Assembly: GCA_030151925.1 (NCBI GenBank)
Contig: JASLCY010000466.1
Location: forward strand, 1-7,374
Origin: Oligoflexus sp.
GTDB taxonomy: Bacteria > Bdellovibrionota_B > Oligoflexia > Oligoflexales > Oligoflexaceae
DNA: 7,374 nucleotides
Reading direction: 5' to 3'
The translations under genes were made by a program, and so were the position numbers. Shown in pieces: positions 1-6,322 of this stretch. Each line of letters begins with the position of its first letter. Position 1 is the first letter of the stretch. The notes beneath the pieces were generated by a model that was given only the letters and a program-made list of their open reading frames with translations, made no database searches and had not been told where the DNA came from.

Positions 1-2017
1 GGCAAAGCGGACAGACGATCTCCGAATCCGCGAGGAAACGCATCGTGAGAGTGAGGGTTCCGCGGCCCTTGCACTCCGGGCAGCGCCCCTCTTCGTTCGA
101 GAAGGAGAAGGACGAGGCCGTTAAACCGTAGATCTGCGCTTCGGGCAGAGAAGCGAAGAGAGTGCGCAGGTCGGTGAAGACGTCGAGATAAGTCGCGGGC
201 ATGCTCACCGAGGATTTCGCGATGGGTTTTCGCGAAATGAGGGTGCAGGACTGGATGCCCTCCAGGCCCTTGAGCGACTGGCAGTAGACCGGCTGCGATG
301 ATTTACCCTTGTTCTGCAGGTGACGATAGATGTTGTAGTAGAGCGTCTTGAGCACCAGGCTGCTCTTGCCCGCGCCGCTCACCCCGCTGACCACCGTCAA
401 CGCCCCGAGGGGGAAGCGCGCCCTCGCCATCTTGAGATTATGGAGCCGGGGCTTTTCGAGCACGATGAAGTCCTTCGGTTTCGCGCCGCCTTTCGGCAGC
501 GCCGCCGACGCCCCCTGCCTGCGGCCGAGATGCTCCGCCGTGGCTGAGACCTTCCCGTAGGCCTTGGCTTCGGTCGGCGCGAACTGCGCGAGGAGCATGC
601 CGCCTTCCGTTCCCCCGCCCGGCCCGAGATCGATGATCCAATCGGCCCGCCGCATGATATCGGGATCGTGATCGACGATCACGACGGTATTGCCTTGGTC
701 CTTGAGCCTCTCGATCGCGGCCCAGAGCCGATCGATCTCCCGCGGATGCAGCCCCTGGCTCGGCTCGTCGAGCACGTAGAGGACGCCGCGCAGCTGTTCG
801 TTCAGGATGGAGCTGAGGCGCAGGCGCTGCGCCTCGCCGTTCGACAGGCTCCTCACGCGGCGGCCGAGGTGGATATAACCGAGGCCGATTTCCAGCATGC
901 GCGAGGCGTTCGCGTTGAGGTGCTCGAGCACCAACCGCACGGCCGGAGTCTGGCCGATCGGGCTCTCGAGGCTCTCCTGGGCGAAGGCGGCGAGATCGCC
1001 GAGGTTGTTCTGATAGAACTTTTGGATCGACCGCCCGCGGAAGGTGATCGCCTTGAGTTTGGCGTCGAGGCCCGTGCCGAGGCAGACGTTGCAGTTCTCG
1101 GGCTCGCTCGGTTCATCGCCCTTGGCTTCGTCCTCCTCGTCGAGGAGGATGCCGCGGCCGTCGCAGGTCGGGCAGCGCCCGAGCGAGTTCGGCGAGAAGT
1201 GGCGGGAATCGAGGCGCGGCCAGGCGAAATGGCAAACCGGGCAGCCGGCCTGCAGGGAAATATGCTGGCTGCTCTTGCCGTCGAGAGCGCCCTTGCCGTC
1301 GACGGAATAGATGCAGGCGAGCCCCTCGCCGACCTGCAGCGCGGTCTCGATCGAACGCTTCAGCCGGGCTTCCTTGGACGGATCGACCTTGAGGGAATCG
1401 ATGATGAGCGCGATGTCGTGCTTCTCTTCCTTGGCGAGCTCCGGCACGGGATCGAGGTCCACCATCTTCCCGTCGATCGAAGCCTTCGTGAAGCCCTTCT
1501 TCGCATAACCCTCGAGCTGCTTCCTGAACTGGCCCTTCTTCTGGTCGGCGACGACGACCGTCACCGCGATCGTCTTCCCGAACGATTGGCTCCGGACGAA
1601 ACTCACGATCTCATCGATGCTGCGGGCTTCGGTCGGCAGGTCATGGGTCGGGCAGCGCTTCTCGCCGAAACGGGCGAAGAGCACGCCGAGCATCTCGCCG
1701 ATATCCGTGAGGCTCGCGACCGTGGCGCGGACCGAGGCCTGAGTCTCGTTCTGGGCGAGGGAGATCGCCGGCGACAGGCCGCTCGCGCTCCTGAGCTGCG
1801 GGCGCGCGCCGAGGTCGAGGAACTGCCGCGAATAATGCGAGAGCGTATAGAAGAACCGGCGATTGGCCTCGGCCAGGACCGTATCGAAGGCCAGGGAGCT
1901 CTTCCCGGAGCCGCTCACGCCGGTGACGACCGTGATCTTCTTCCGGGGGATGCTCAGGTCGATATGCTTGAGGTTGTGCTCGTGGGCGCCGCGTATCTCT
2001 ATCGTCTGCCGTTCCAT
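1..2017 (-). CDS. uvrA: UvrA-family excinuclease ABC subunit A, divergent form with minimal insertion domain (3' end outside window)
   Basis: ATPase that finds damaged DNA and loads UvrB in nucleotide-excision repair (family knowledge). I translated 672 codons from the ATG at 2017 to the window edge with no stop. Seen in order: Walker [10 protein letters not shown] (residues 33-41); a region matching the UvrB-binding domain from CPTHDLP (about 122-235); zinc-module cysteines C259, C262, C282, C285; another CxxC at 309/312; signature LSNGEAQR (391-398); Walker [12 protein letters not shown] (414-424); H-loop VDHD (448-451); second Walker [10 protein letters not shown] (545-553); C-terminal zinc pairs CPEC (646-649) and CPLC (669-672). 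The second signature and Walker B lie off the left edge. Only about 25 residues separate CPTC from the next CxxC, against well over 100 in E. coli UvrA, so the insertion domain is essentially absent; the full protein should be near 850 rather than 940 residues. The start follows the pdxA stop by one base, with AGGA seven bases upstream. It could be a paralogue rather than the main UvrA. Confidence 0.93.
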   Translation of the reverse strand, partial: MERQTIEIRGAHEHNLKHIDLSIPRKKITVVTGVSGSGKSSLAFDTVLAEANRRFFYTLSHYSRQFLDLGARPQLRSASGLSPAISLAQNETQASVRATVASLTDIGEMLGVLFARFGEKRCPTHDLPTEARSIDEIVSFVRSQSFGKTIAVTVVVADQKKGQFRKQLEGYAKKGFTKASIDGKMVDLDPVPELAKEEKHDIALIIDSLKVDPSKEARLKRSIETALQVGEGLACIYSVDGKGALDGKSSQHISLQAGCPVCHFAWPRLDSRHFSPNSLGRCPTCDGRGILLDEEDEAKGDEPSEPENCNVCLGTGLDAKLKAITFRGRSIQKFYQNNLGDLAAFAQESLESPIGQTPAVRLVLEHLNANASRMLEIGLGYIHLGRRVRSLSNGEAQRLRLSSILNEQLRGVLYVLDEPSQGLHPREIDRLWAAIERLKDQGNTVVIVDHDPDIMRRADWIIDLGPGGGTEGGMLLAQFAPTEAKAYGKVSATAEHLGRRQGASAALPKGGAKPKDFIVLEKPRLHNLKMARARFPLGALTVVSGVSGAGKSSLVLKTLYYNIYRHLQNKGKSSQPVYCQSLKGLEGIQSCTLISRKPIAKSSVSMPATYLDVFTDLRTLFASLPEAQIYGLTASSFSFSNEEGRCPECKGRGTLTLTMRFLADSEIVCPLC

Positions 2018-2018
2018 A

Positions 2019-2993
2019 TCACCATCCTAAATAGCTGAGAGCCTGCGCGAGGGCGCAACGGAAACTCTCGGGATCAGCCTTTCGTCTCCCGAAGAGGTCG
2101 CTCGCCGGGCCGTGATCGGGCGAGACGCGCAGGTGGGGCAAACCTCCGGTCACGTTCACCGCATCATAAAAATGCAAGGCTTTCAAAGGCCCGAGGCCTT
2201 GGTCGTGGTACATGGCGAGCACTGCGTCATAGGCTCCGGACCAGGCCTGAAAAAATAGGGTATCCGCAGGCTTCGGCCCGACCACGTCCATCCCTTGTTG
2301 TCGCATAAGCTCGACCGCGGGAGCAATGATGCGCTGGTCTTCGTCGCCGAAGAGGCCTTGGTCGCCGGCATGCGGATTCAAGGCGCAAACCGCTATGCGG
2401 GGCCGTTTGATTTGAAAAATCGCCTGCAGGCTCTCGCTCAGTTTGGCCAATTTTTGGCAAATTCGCTCCGGCGTGATCAGCCCCGTGACATCGGCAAGCC
2501 GGACATGATTCGTGGCCAGAGCGACTCTGAGTTTGGGGCCGGCCAGGATCATGATGCCGGGCGCCTGCCAGAGGTCGCAGAAGAATTCCGTCTGGCCCGG
2601 ATAGGTAAAACCAGCTGCCGAACACGCATATTTATCGATCGGAGCCGTCACGACGGCCAGACGGCCTCGGGGCGCAAAACCTCTTAAGCTCTCGAGAGCG
2701 AGGGTCGCGATCTCACCTCGTTCGGCGAGGGTCAGCGTCTCGGTCCCCTTGGCGAAACGCCCCGGCGCGATATCCAAAAAGTATGATTTCGCGTCTCGAA
2801 TGTCCTGGAAACTGCTGATAACCGCGAAGGGGCTCGGCTCCGTCTCACCCAGCGACCGGCATTGCCAGCGCCACTGCTCATAGGCCCCGATGAAGACGAC
2901 GGGGCCCTTTTGCGGCTTATTCCACAGGCTTTTGAGGGCCAGGAGGCATTCGACTGTCACGCTCAGGGGATCACCCAGGGTCACGACCAACAT
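2019..2993 (-). CDS. pdxA: 4-hydroxythreonine-4-phosphate dehydrogenase family protein (PdxA)
   Basis: PdxA oxidises 4-phosphohydroxy-L-threonine with NAD(P)+; the decarboxylated product feeds PdxJ in DXP-dependent vitamin B6 synthesis in the cytoplasm (family knowledge). The 324-residue product matches the family in length (E. coli 329). Visible motifs: TAPIDK (116-121), [44 protein letters not shown]. The three metal-ligand histidines of E. coli PdxA (166, 211, 266) correspond to H163, H208 and H263. Deviations: the N-terminal GDPAGIGPE-type motif reads [13 protein letters not shown] reads GQTE (Q134), and DHGTA reads DHGPA. I chose the ATG at 2993 over the in-frame ATG at 3008 because GGAAGGA lies six bases upstream and because the start overlaps the stop of the HAD gene by one base. 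The product is very probably a PdxA-family dehydrogenase; its exact substrate is less certain because of the changed motifs. Confidence 0.92.
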   Translation of the reverse strand: MLVVTLGDPLSVTVECLLALKSLWNKPQKGPVVFIGAYEQWRWQCRSLGETEPSPFAVISSFQDIRDAKSYFLDIAPGRFAKGTETLTLAERGEIATLALESLRGFAPRGRLAVVTAPIDKYACSAAGFTYPGQTEFFCDLWQAPGIMILAGPKLRVALATNHVRLADVTGLITPERICQKLAKLSESLQAIFQIKRPRIAVCALNPHAGDQGLFGDEDQRIIAPAVELMRQQGMDVVGPKPADTLFFQAWSGAYDAVLAMYHDQGLGPLKALHFYDAVNVTGGLPHLRVSPDHGPASDLFGRRKADPESFRCALAQALSYLGW

Positions 2994-3841
2994 CAGGCGT
3001 CCTTCCATTCCGAGAGAACATAGGTCGGCCTCGGGTCGCTGGCCGAAGGTTGCCAGGTTTCGACCTTGATCAGGCCGGTGCCGACGAGGAGCGAGTCGAT
3101 TCCCACGTTATTGGCTCCGCGGATATCGGTCTCGAGCTGATCGCCTATCATCAGGAGGCTGCGGGTCCCGGCCCGGCGGAAGGCCTCGTTATAGATGCGG
3201 GTGAAGGGTTTGCCGAGCTTTTCGAACCGCGGCGTGGCCGGACCGAGCCGCGCTTCCAAAGCCGCTTCCAGGAGGAGGGCTATGCTGCCCGCGGTGATGC
3301 CGAACCGCCTGGTTTGATGCGGATAGATCAGGTCGGGATTGGTCAGGATCAGATGGACCGGCAACCCCGCCTCCACTCGGGTGATGACCGTGCTGAGGAC
3401 TTGTTCGATCGTATCGAGCAGGGGATAGTCGGTTTGATTCGCGACGACGATGGCCGCATAATCGTCGGTCGCCAGAGGGTCGACCGGAATCCCGCCGGAT
3501 TCCTCGACGTAGAGCGCGGAGCTTTTGGTGCCGAGGACCGCGGTGCGGGTTCCTGCGAGGCGATGCTCCTGGTAGTAGCCTTTGAGGAGGCTCGCCGAAT
3601 TGATAATTCTGTCGGCGGAAACAGTCAGTCCGAGCCTCGCGTACATCGCCGCGGTATCAGCGAGAGTCCGCGAGCTGCCGTTGGTCAGGATATAGCAGAG
3701 CTTCCCTTTGGCCTCGAGCTCCCGCCACGCTTTCACGCAGCCCGGGACCAGACCGCGTCCGTCGTAGAGGACGCCGTAGGCATCGAAGAGAAATCCATCA
3801 TAACGGTCGTAAAGGTCCGAAAGGTTCTTTATATATTGCAT
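2993..3841 (-). CDS. HAD superfamily subclass IIA (C2-cap) hydrolase, NagD/pyridoxal-phosphatase-like
   Basis: A 282-residue cytosolic HAD-fold protein, probably a phosphatase of a small phosphorylated metabolite; substrate unknown. Motif I is FDAYGVLYDG with nucleophile D20. Motif II is ILTNGSS (T53). The C2 cap lies between, with TNPD about residues 167-170. Motif III is KLGKP (K211) and motif IV is GDQLETD (D234, D239). This order and the cap position define subclass IIA, which includes NagD, AraL and eukaryotic pyridoxal phosphatase (family knowledge). The usual second Asp of motif I (DxD) is Tyr22, so the standard general acid is missing; some IIA members carry Trp there. I prefer the ATG at 3841; a GTG at 3871 would add ten residues but has no good ribosome site, whereas AAGGG lies 12 bases before the ATG. 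It is first in the operon with pdxA and uvrA, and its TGA shares a base with the pdxA ATG. A role in B6 phosphate metabolism is inferred from that linkage only. Confidence 0.88.
   Translation of the reverse strand: MQYIKNLSDLYDRYDGFLFDAYGVLYDGRGLVPGCVKAWRELEAKGKLCYILTNGSSRTLADTAAMYARLGLTVSADRIINSASLLKGYYQEHRLAGTRTAVLGTKSSALYVEESGGIPVDPLATDDYAAIVVANQTDYPLLDTIEQVLSTVITRVEAGLPVHLILTNPDLIYPHQTRRFGITAGSIALLLEAALEARLGPATPRFEKLGKPFTRIYNEAFRRAGTRSLLMIGDQLETDIRGANNVGIDSLLVGTGLIKVETWQPSASDPRPTYVLSEWKDA
3000..3006 (-). promoter_or_regulatory. Ribosome binding site deciding the pdxA start
   Basis: Read on the minus strand, GGAAGGA ends six bases before the ATG at 2993. It lies inside the last codons of the upstream HAD gene. 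It supports the shorter PdxA start and, with the TGATG stop/start overlap, suggests translational coupling. The alternative ATG at 3008 has no comparable purine-rich site. Confidence 0.7.
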
Positions 3842-3871
3842 AACGGCTCGAGACCCTTGGAGATTGAGCAC

Positions 3872-4345
3872 ATGAATACATTTCTTATAGCGCTCGGCTC
3901 CAACCTAGGCGACCGCAATTATTATATAGAAGCGGCCACCGAGGCTATTCGGGACCGCTGCGGCCTCGTTCTCGCCCGCGCTCCCCTCCTCGAGTCGGCG
4001 CCGATCGGGGCCGCGGACCAGGCCTTTATCAACACCGCGCTGCTCTGCGAAAGCGCGCTGGACCCGGAGGCTCTGCTCGCGGAGCTCCTGCGGATCGAAG
4101 GGAGCCTGGGTCGCGTGCGGGAGACGAAGTGGGGCAATAGGACTGTCGATTGCGATATTATCCTGTGGCGGAAACCCGATGGAAGTATCCCGATCTACCG
4201 TAGTGAAAAACTGGTGATCCCCCACCCCGAAGCCCACCGGAGAAGCTTCGTCCTGGAGCCTGCCGCGGCCATCGCCGGCGACTGGATTCACCCCGTCCTG
4301 GGGCTCGCCCTCGGCCGGATCTGGGCTGAATACCCCCCTGACTGA
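3872..4345 (+). CDS. folK: 2-amino-4-hydroxy-6-hydroxymethyldihydropteridine pyrophosphokinase (HPPK)
   Basis: FolK transfers pyrophosphate from ATP to 6-hydroxymethyl-7,8-dihydropterin, the step before dihydropteroate synthase in folate synthesis (family knowledge); it is cytosolic. The 157-residue length matches single-domain HPPK. Visible signatures: ALGSNLGDR (7-15), FINTAL (52-57), LLRIEGSLGRVR (72-83), the WGNRTVDCDI segment whose D93 and D95 correspond to the Mg-binding Asp pair, and IPHPEAHRRSFVLEP (116-130) with the conserved His and Arg residues. The start is the ATG at 3872, preceded by GGAG nine bases upstream; the reading frame stays open far to the left, but that part is antisense to the HAD gene and lacks FolK homology. 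The gene stands alone, without other folate genes in the window, divergent from the HAD-pdxA operon and convergent with hu. Confidence 0.95.
   Translation: MNTFLIALGSNLGDRNYYIEAATEAIRDRCGLVLARAPLLESAPIGAADQAFINTALLCESALDPEALLAELLRIEGSLGRVRETKWGNRTVDCDIILWRKPDGSIPIYRSEKLVIPHPEAHRRSFVLEPAAAIAGDWIHPVLGLALGRIWAEYPPD
3921..3926 (-). promoter_or_regulatory. Candidate -10 box for the HAD-pdxA-uvrA operon
   Basis: The minus strand reads TATAAT, a perfect sigma-70 -10 hexamer, about 80 bases upstream of the HAD ATG and inside the 5' part of folK. The surrounding TATATAATAATT is AT-rich in an otherwise GC-rich region. No good -35 is present at 16-18 bases (the 17-base position reads AATAGC), so this is a candidate only. 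With just 30 bases between the two divergent starts, any operon promoter has to lie inside folK. Confidence 0.35.
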
Positions 4346-4357
4346 GCGCCCGTCAGG
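4337..4357. other. Six-base-pair inverted repeat around the folK stop codon
   Basis: CCTGAC (4337-4342) and GTCAGG (4352-4357) are perfect complements, with a nine-base loop that contains the folK TGA at 4343-4345. On the plus strand it is followed by an A run, not a T run, so it is not a canonical terminator for folK. It may stabilise the folK mRNA end or may be chance. Confidence 0.35.
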
Positions 4358-4359
4358 AA

Positions 4360-4384
4360 TAAAAAAAAGCGGCCAGGGGCCGCT
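4360..4384 (-). terminator. Rho-independent terminator downstream of hu
   Basis: On the minus strand the RNA reads AGCGGCC-CCU-GGCCGCU, a perfect seven-base-pair GC-rich stem with a three-base loop, followed directly by a run of seven or more U and then A. It lies about 50 bases past the hu stop codon. The plus-strand side of the hairpin is followed by CUUAACUCUUAA, a weak U tract, so it could also help end folK transcription. Confidence 0.85.
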
Positions 4385-4436
4385 CTTAACTCTTAAACCC
4401 CACATCCTATGGGGCCTTAGTGAGTCTCGCTAAAGA

Positions 4437-4880
4437 CTAGACCATGTCCTTCAGGCCTTTGAGCGCGCGTACTTTAACTACGTTACGAGCAGGCTTAGCT
4501 TTGAAAGTCATTTCTTCGCCGGTGAAAGGGTTGACGCCTTTACGAGCTTTGGTTGCAGGCTTCTTGGTAACGGTCACTTTCATGAGGCCGGGAACGGTGA
4601 AAGTTCCGGGACCTTTGGTCAGGTCGTGGCCGATGAGCGAGCCGAGAGACTCGAATACCGAACCGAGTTCTTTTTTAGTCAAGCCAGTTTGATCCGAGAG
4701 AGTGGCCAGGATTTGGCTCTTTGTACGGACTTTATTGACTTTGTCGAAAGCTTTAGGAGCAGCGCTGGGGGCGCGCTCTGCTTTTTTCGCCTTAGGGGCT
4801 TTAGCAGATGCTTTGCCGGCTGGTTTCTTAGCTGTCTTCGTACCAGCTTTCTTTGCTTTAGCAGCTTTCTTCTTAGCCAT
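4437..4880 (-). CDS. HU-family DNA-binding protein with Lys/Ala-rich (histone H1-like) N-terminal tail
   Basis: A nucleoid-associated protein that bends and compacts DNA as a dimer (family knowledge). Of 147 residues, about 1-45 are almost entirely Lys, Ala, Pro, Gly and Ser in KKAAKAKK-type stretches, with no hydrophobic core, resembling a histone H1 tail. Residues about 50-147 form the HU/IHF domain: the helical part KSQILATLSDQTGLTKKELG, GTFTVPGLMKV, and the DNA-binding arm KGVNPFTGEEM with the intercalating proline at P118, ending VRALKGLKDMV. Ordinary HU is about 90 residues, so the tail accounts for the extra length. The ATG at 4880 has GGAGG ten bases upstream. Codons favour GCT, AAA and GGT, unlike the C/G-ending codons of the neighbours, which suggests high expression and not necessarily transfer. 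It is transcribed alone with its own terminator, convergent with folK. Confidence 0.95.
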   Translation of the reverse strand: MAKKKAAKAKKAGTKTAKKPAGKASAKAPKAKKAERAPSAAPKAFDKVNKVRTKSQILATLSDQTGLTKKELGSVFESLGSLIGHDLTKGPGTFTVPGLMKVTVTKKPATKARKGVNPFTGEEMTFKAKPARNVVKVRALKGLKDMV

Positions 4881-4890
4881 AGGATCTCGA

Positions 4891-4895
4891 CCTCC
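4891..4895 (-). promoter_or_regulatory. Strong Shine-Dalgarno site of hu
   Basis: The minus strand reads TTTTGGAGGTC, with GGAGG ending ten bases before the ATG at 4880. It is preceded by an uninterrupted T run that should leave the site unpaired, consistent with strong translation of hu. Confidence 0.7.
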
Positions 4896-4924
4896 AAAAA
4901 AAATAAGAATGAGCGATGGTGCAT

Positions 4925-4930
4925 ATTCTA
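4925..4930 (-). promoter_or_regulatory. Candidate -10 box for hu
   Basis: The minus strand reads TAGAAT (one mismatch to TATAAT) within the AT-rich stretch AATTTATAGAATATGC, about 45 bases before the hu ATG. The hexamer at the 17-base spacing (TTCTGC) is a poor -35; a better TTGATT (4956-4961) is 25 bases away, too far. Its position fits a short leader carrying the GGAGG site. Confidence 0.35.
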
Positions 4931-5143
4931 TAAATTACGATAGTTGAGCAGAAAAAATCAAGCAGCTCTTCATGCACCGATTGCAAAAATGAGATCTGGA
5001 GATACCTCACTTCAATATCGGAGCGCAAGAAATTTAGCTCATTTCCGGCATTTTTTGGGTTATTCTGGTCAGGAGCCTATGAGGGAAATTTTTTTGCAGC
5101 GAGGGGGGCCGGCCGTCGCCGGACCGCTGATCGGGGAGAAAAT

Positions 5144-6322
5144 ATGAAAAAGAGCCTCTTGCCTCGGGAAATTTTAGGCCCGAAATACGTCCTCATCATC
5201 GAGCCGACCTTGAACTATCGGAACTCGATCAAGGGATTCCTGAGCAACCTGAAGCTCACGAACCATCGATTCGTATCGACGGTGAAAGAGGCGAAAGTCG
5301 CCCTCCTGACCCTGGACGTCGGGCTTTTCATCTGCGAATGGAGCCTCAAGCCGGCGAACGGGATCCAGTTCTGCCGGGAGCTCCGGGAGAGCCCCCGCTT
5401 CGAATCCGTACCTTTTCTGCTCATGTCGGTCGAGAACCTGAAGAAGGACGTGGTCCTCGCCGGCGAAGTGGGGATCGACGGGTACCTGCTCAAGCCCTTT
5501 AGTTATGAAGAGTTCCGGGACGCCGTGACCAACGTCCTCAAGGTCCACCGGGCGCCGACGGAGATCAACAAGGCCCTGCGGGAAGCGCACTCCCTCCTCG
5601 ACGGCAACGAGCTGGACCTCGCCGAGCAGGCTTTTCAGAAAATCATCGTGGACGCCCCGAATTCAGCGCGAGCTTGGCAGGGTCTGGCGGCGGTCGCCGA
5701 TCGCGGCGGCGACCAAGGCAAGGCGTTCGAGTTCCTCAAGCGCGCGGTCGACCTGAACACCGAATACGTCGATGCCCTCAGGGATCTGATCGACCTCCTG
5801 CAGCACCGGGGCCCGGTTCGCGAGCTCATACTTTATGCGACCCGCGCCCACGAGATGAGTCCCGAGAATCCGAAGTACACCCTCACGCTGGCCAAGGCTT
5901 TGCTCGAGGAAGAGGAATATGCGGAGTCCGAGCTCTTCTATAAGAAGACCATCCGCCTCTCGCCTAAGCTCGCGCAAGCCTATAAGGGACTTGGCCAGTT
6001 GTACACGATTCAGGAAGACTACGACTCGGCGATGAAGAATTTCGAGAAGGCGCTCGATCTCGACGAGCAGGACGTCAGCACCCTGAATTCGCTGGGCATG
6101 ACTTATGTAAAGCTCGGCAAATACCAGAAGGGGATCGATAAATACAATGCCGCGCTCAAAATGCGCCCCCACGACTATCGCATCCTCTTCAACGTGGGTT
6201 ACGCCAAGGAAAAGATCAACGATATGGAAGCCGCGCGCTACTACTATCAGCAGGTCCTGACGCTTCGCCCCGATTTCGATAAGGCGAAGCGCCGGTTGAA
6301 GGCCTTAGGTGGCGGAAGCTGA
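5144..6322 (+). CDS. Receiver-like (pseudo-receiver) domain protein with seven TPR repeats
   Basis: A 392-residue cytosolic protein, probably a signalling or assembly scaffold; its specific role is unknown. Residues about 14-135 form a CheY-like fold: VLIIEP (beta-1), LFICEWSLKPANGIQF (beta-3), PFLLMSV (beta-4) and GYLLKPFSYEEF (beta-5). S95 and K117 match the conserved Thr/Ser and Lys, but the phosphoacceptor Asp is Glu65 and the acidic pair near residue 20 is reduced to E20-P21. Normal phosphorylation is therefore unlikely (inference). Residues 141-378 divide without gaps into seven TPR units of exactly 34 residues (141-174, 175-208, 209-242, 243-276, 277-310, 311-344, 345-378), most showing the W/L-G-Y-A-P pattern. 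TPRs bind partner proteins. There is no signal peptide, membrane segment or output domain. The ATG at 5144 has GGGGAG five bases upstream. It is transcribed alone; the 3' end overlaps the convergent ligase gene by 18 bases. Confidence 0.92.
   Translation: MKKSLLPREILGPKYVLIIEPTLNYRNSIKGFLSNLKLTNHRFVSTVKEAKVALLTLDVGLFICEWSLKPANGIQFCRELRESPRFESVPFLLMSVENLKKDVVLAGEVGIDGYLLKPFSYEEFRDAVTNVLKVHRAPTEINKALREAHSLLDGNELDLAEQAFQKIIVDAPNSARAWQGLAAVADRGGDQGKAFEFLKRAVDLNTEYVDALRDLIDLLQHRGPVRELILYATRAHEMSPENPKYTLTLAKALLEEEEYAESELFYKKTIRLSPKLAQAYKGLGQLYTIQEDYDSAMKNFEKALDLDEQDVSTLNSLGMTYVKLGKYQKGIDKYNAALKMRPHDYRILFNVGYAKEKINDMEAARYYYQQVLTLRPDFDKAKRRLKALGGGS

Larger units (their letters stand above)
4881..5143. 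other. Intergenic control region between divergent hu and the receiver-TPR gene
   Basis: This stretch of about 260 bases is AT-richer than its surroundings in its left two thirds. It holds the hu ribosome site and candidate -10. Toward the plus-strand gene a weak sigma-70-like pair TTGGGT (5055-5060), 17 bases, TATGAG (5078-5083) can be read. A short hairpin CCGGC-CGTC-GCCGG (5109-5122) precedes the GGGGAG ribosome site at 5133-5138. A reading frame opening with TTG at 4944 ends at 5147, but its product (67 residues) has no recognisable family features. No operator palindrome longer than the hairpin was found. Confidence 0.5.

Noticed and set aside
668..2038. Long plus-strand open frame of 456 codons
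   Set aside because: It lies exactly opposite uvrA and is a GC-rich antisense shadow. The minus-strand translation shows all UvrA motifs; the plus-strand product has no family features.
2295..2687. Plus-strand frame of 130 codons inside pdxA
   Set aside because: It is fully antisense to well-supported PdxA motifs and has no recognisable domain.
3832..3837. TATATT as a plus-strand -10 for folK
   Set aside because: There is no acceptable -35 at 16-18 bases (GTAAAG), and it lies inside the HAD start region. Too weak to list as a feature.
3050..3871. Long in-frame N-terminal extension of folK
   Set aside because: It is antisense to the HAD gene. FolK homology begins exactly at the ATG at 3872, which has its own ribosome site.
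4398..4438. Two further small inverted repeats after the hu stop (CCCCA/TGGGG at 4398-4414 and AGTCT/AGACT at 4423-4438)
   Set aside because: Five-base-pair stems without a T run. They may be minor mRNA structures but are not needed, given the strong terminator at 4360-4384.
4944..5147. 67-codon frame with TTG start upstream of the receiver-TPR gene
   Set aside because: It has no ribosome site at the TTG and an AT-rich, non-coding-like composition. Only the last 22 codons are kept as a weak leader-peptide idea.
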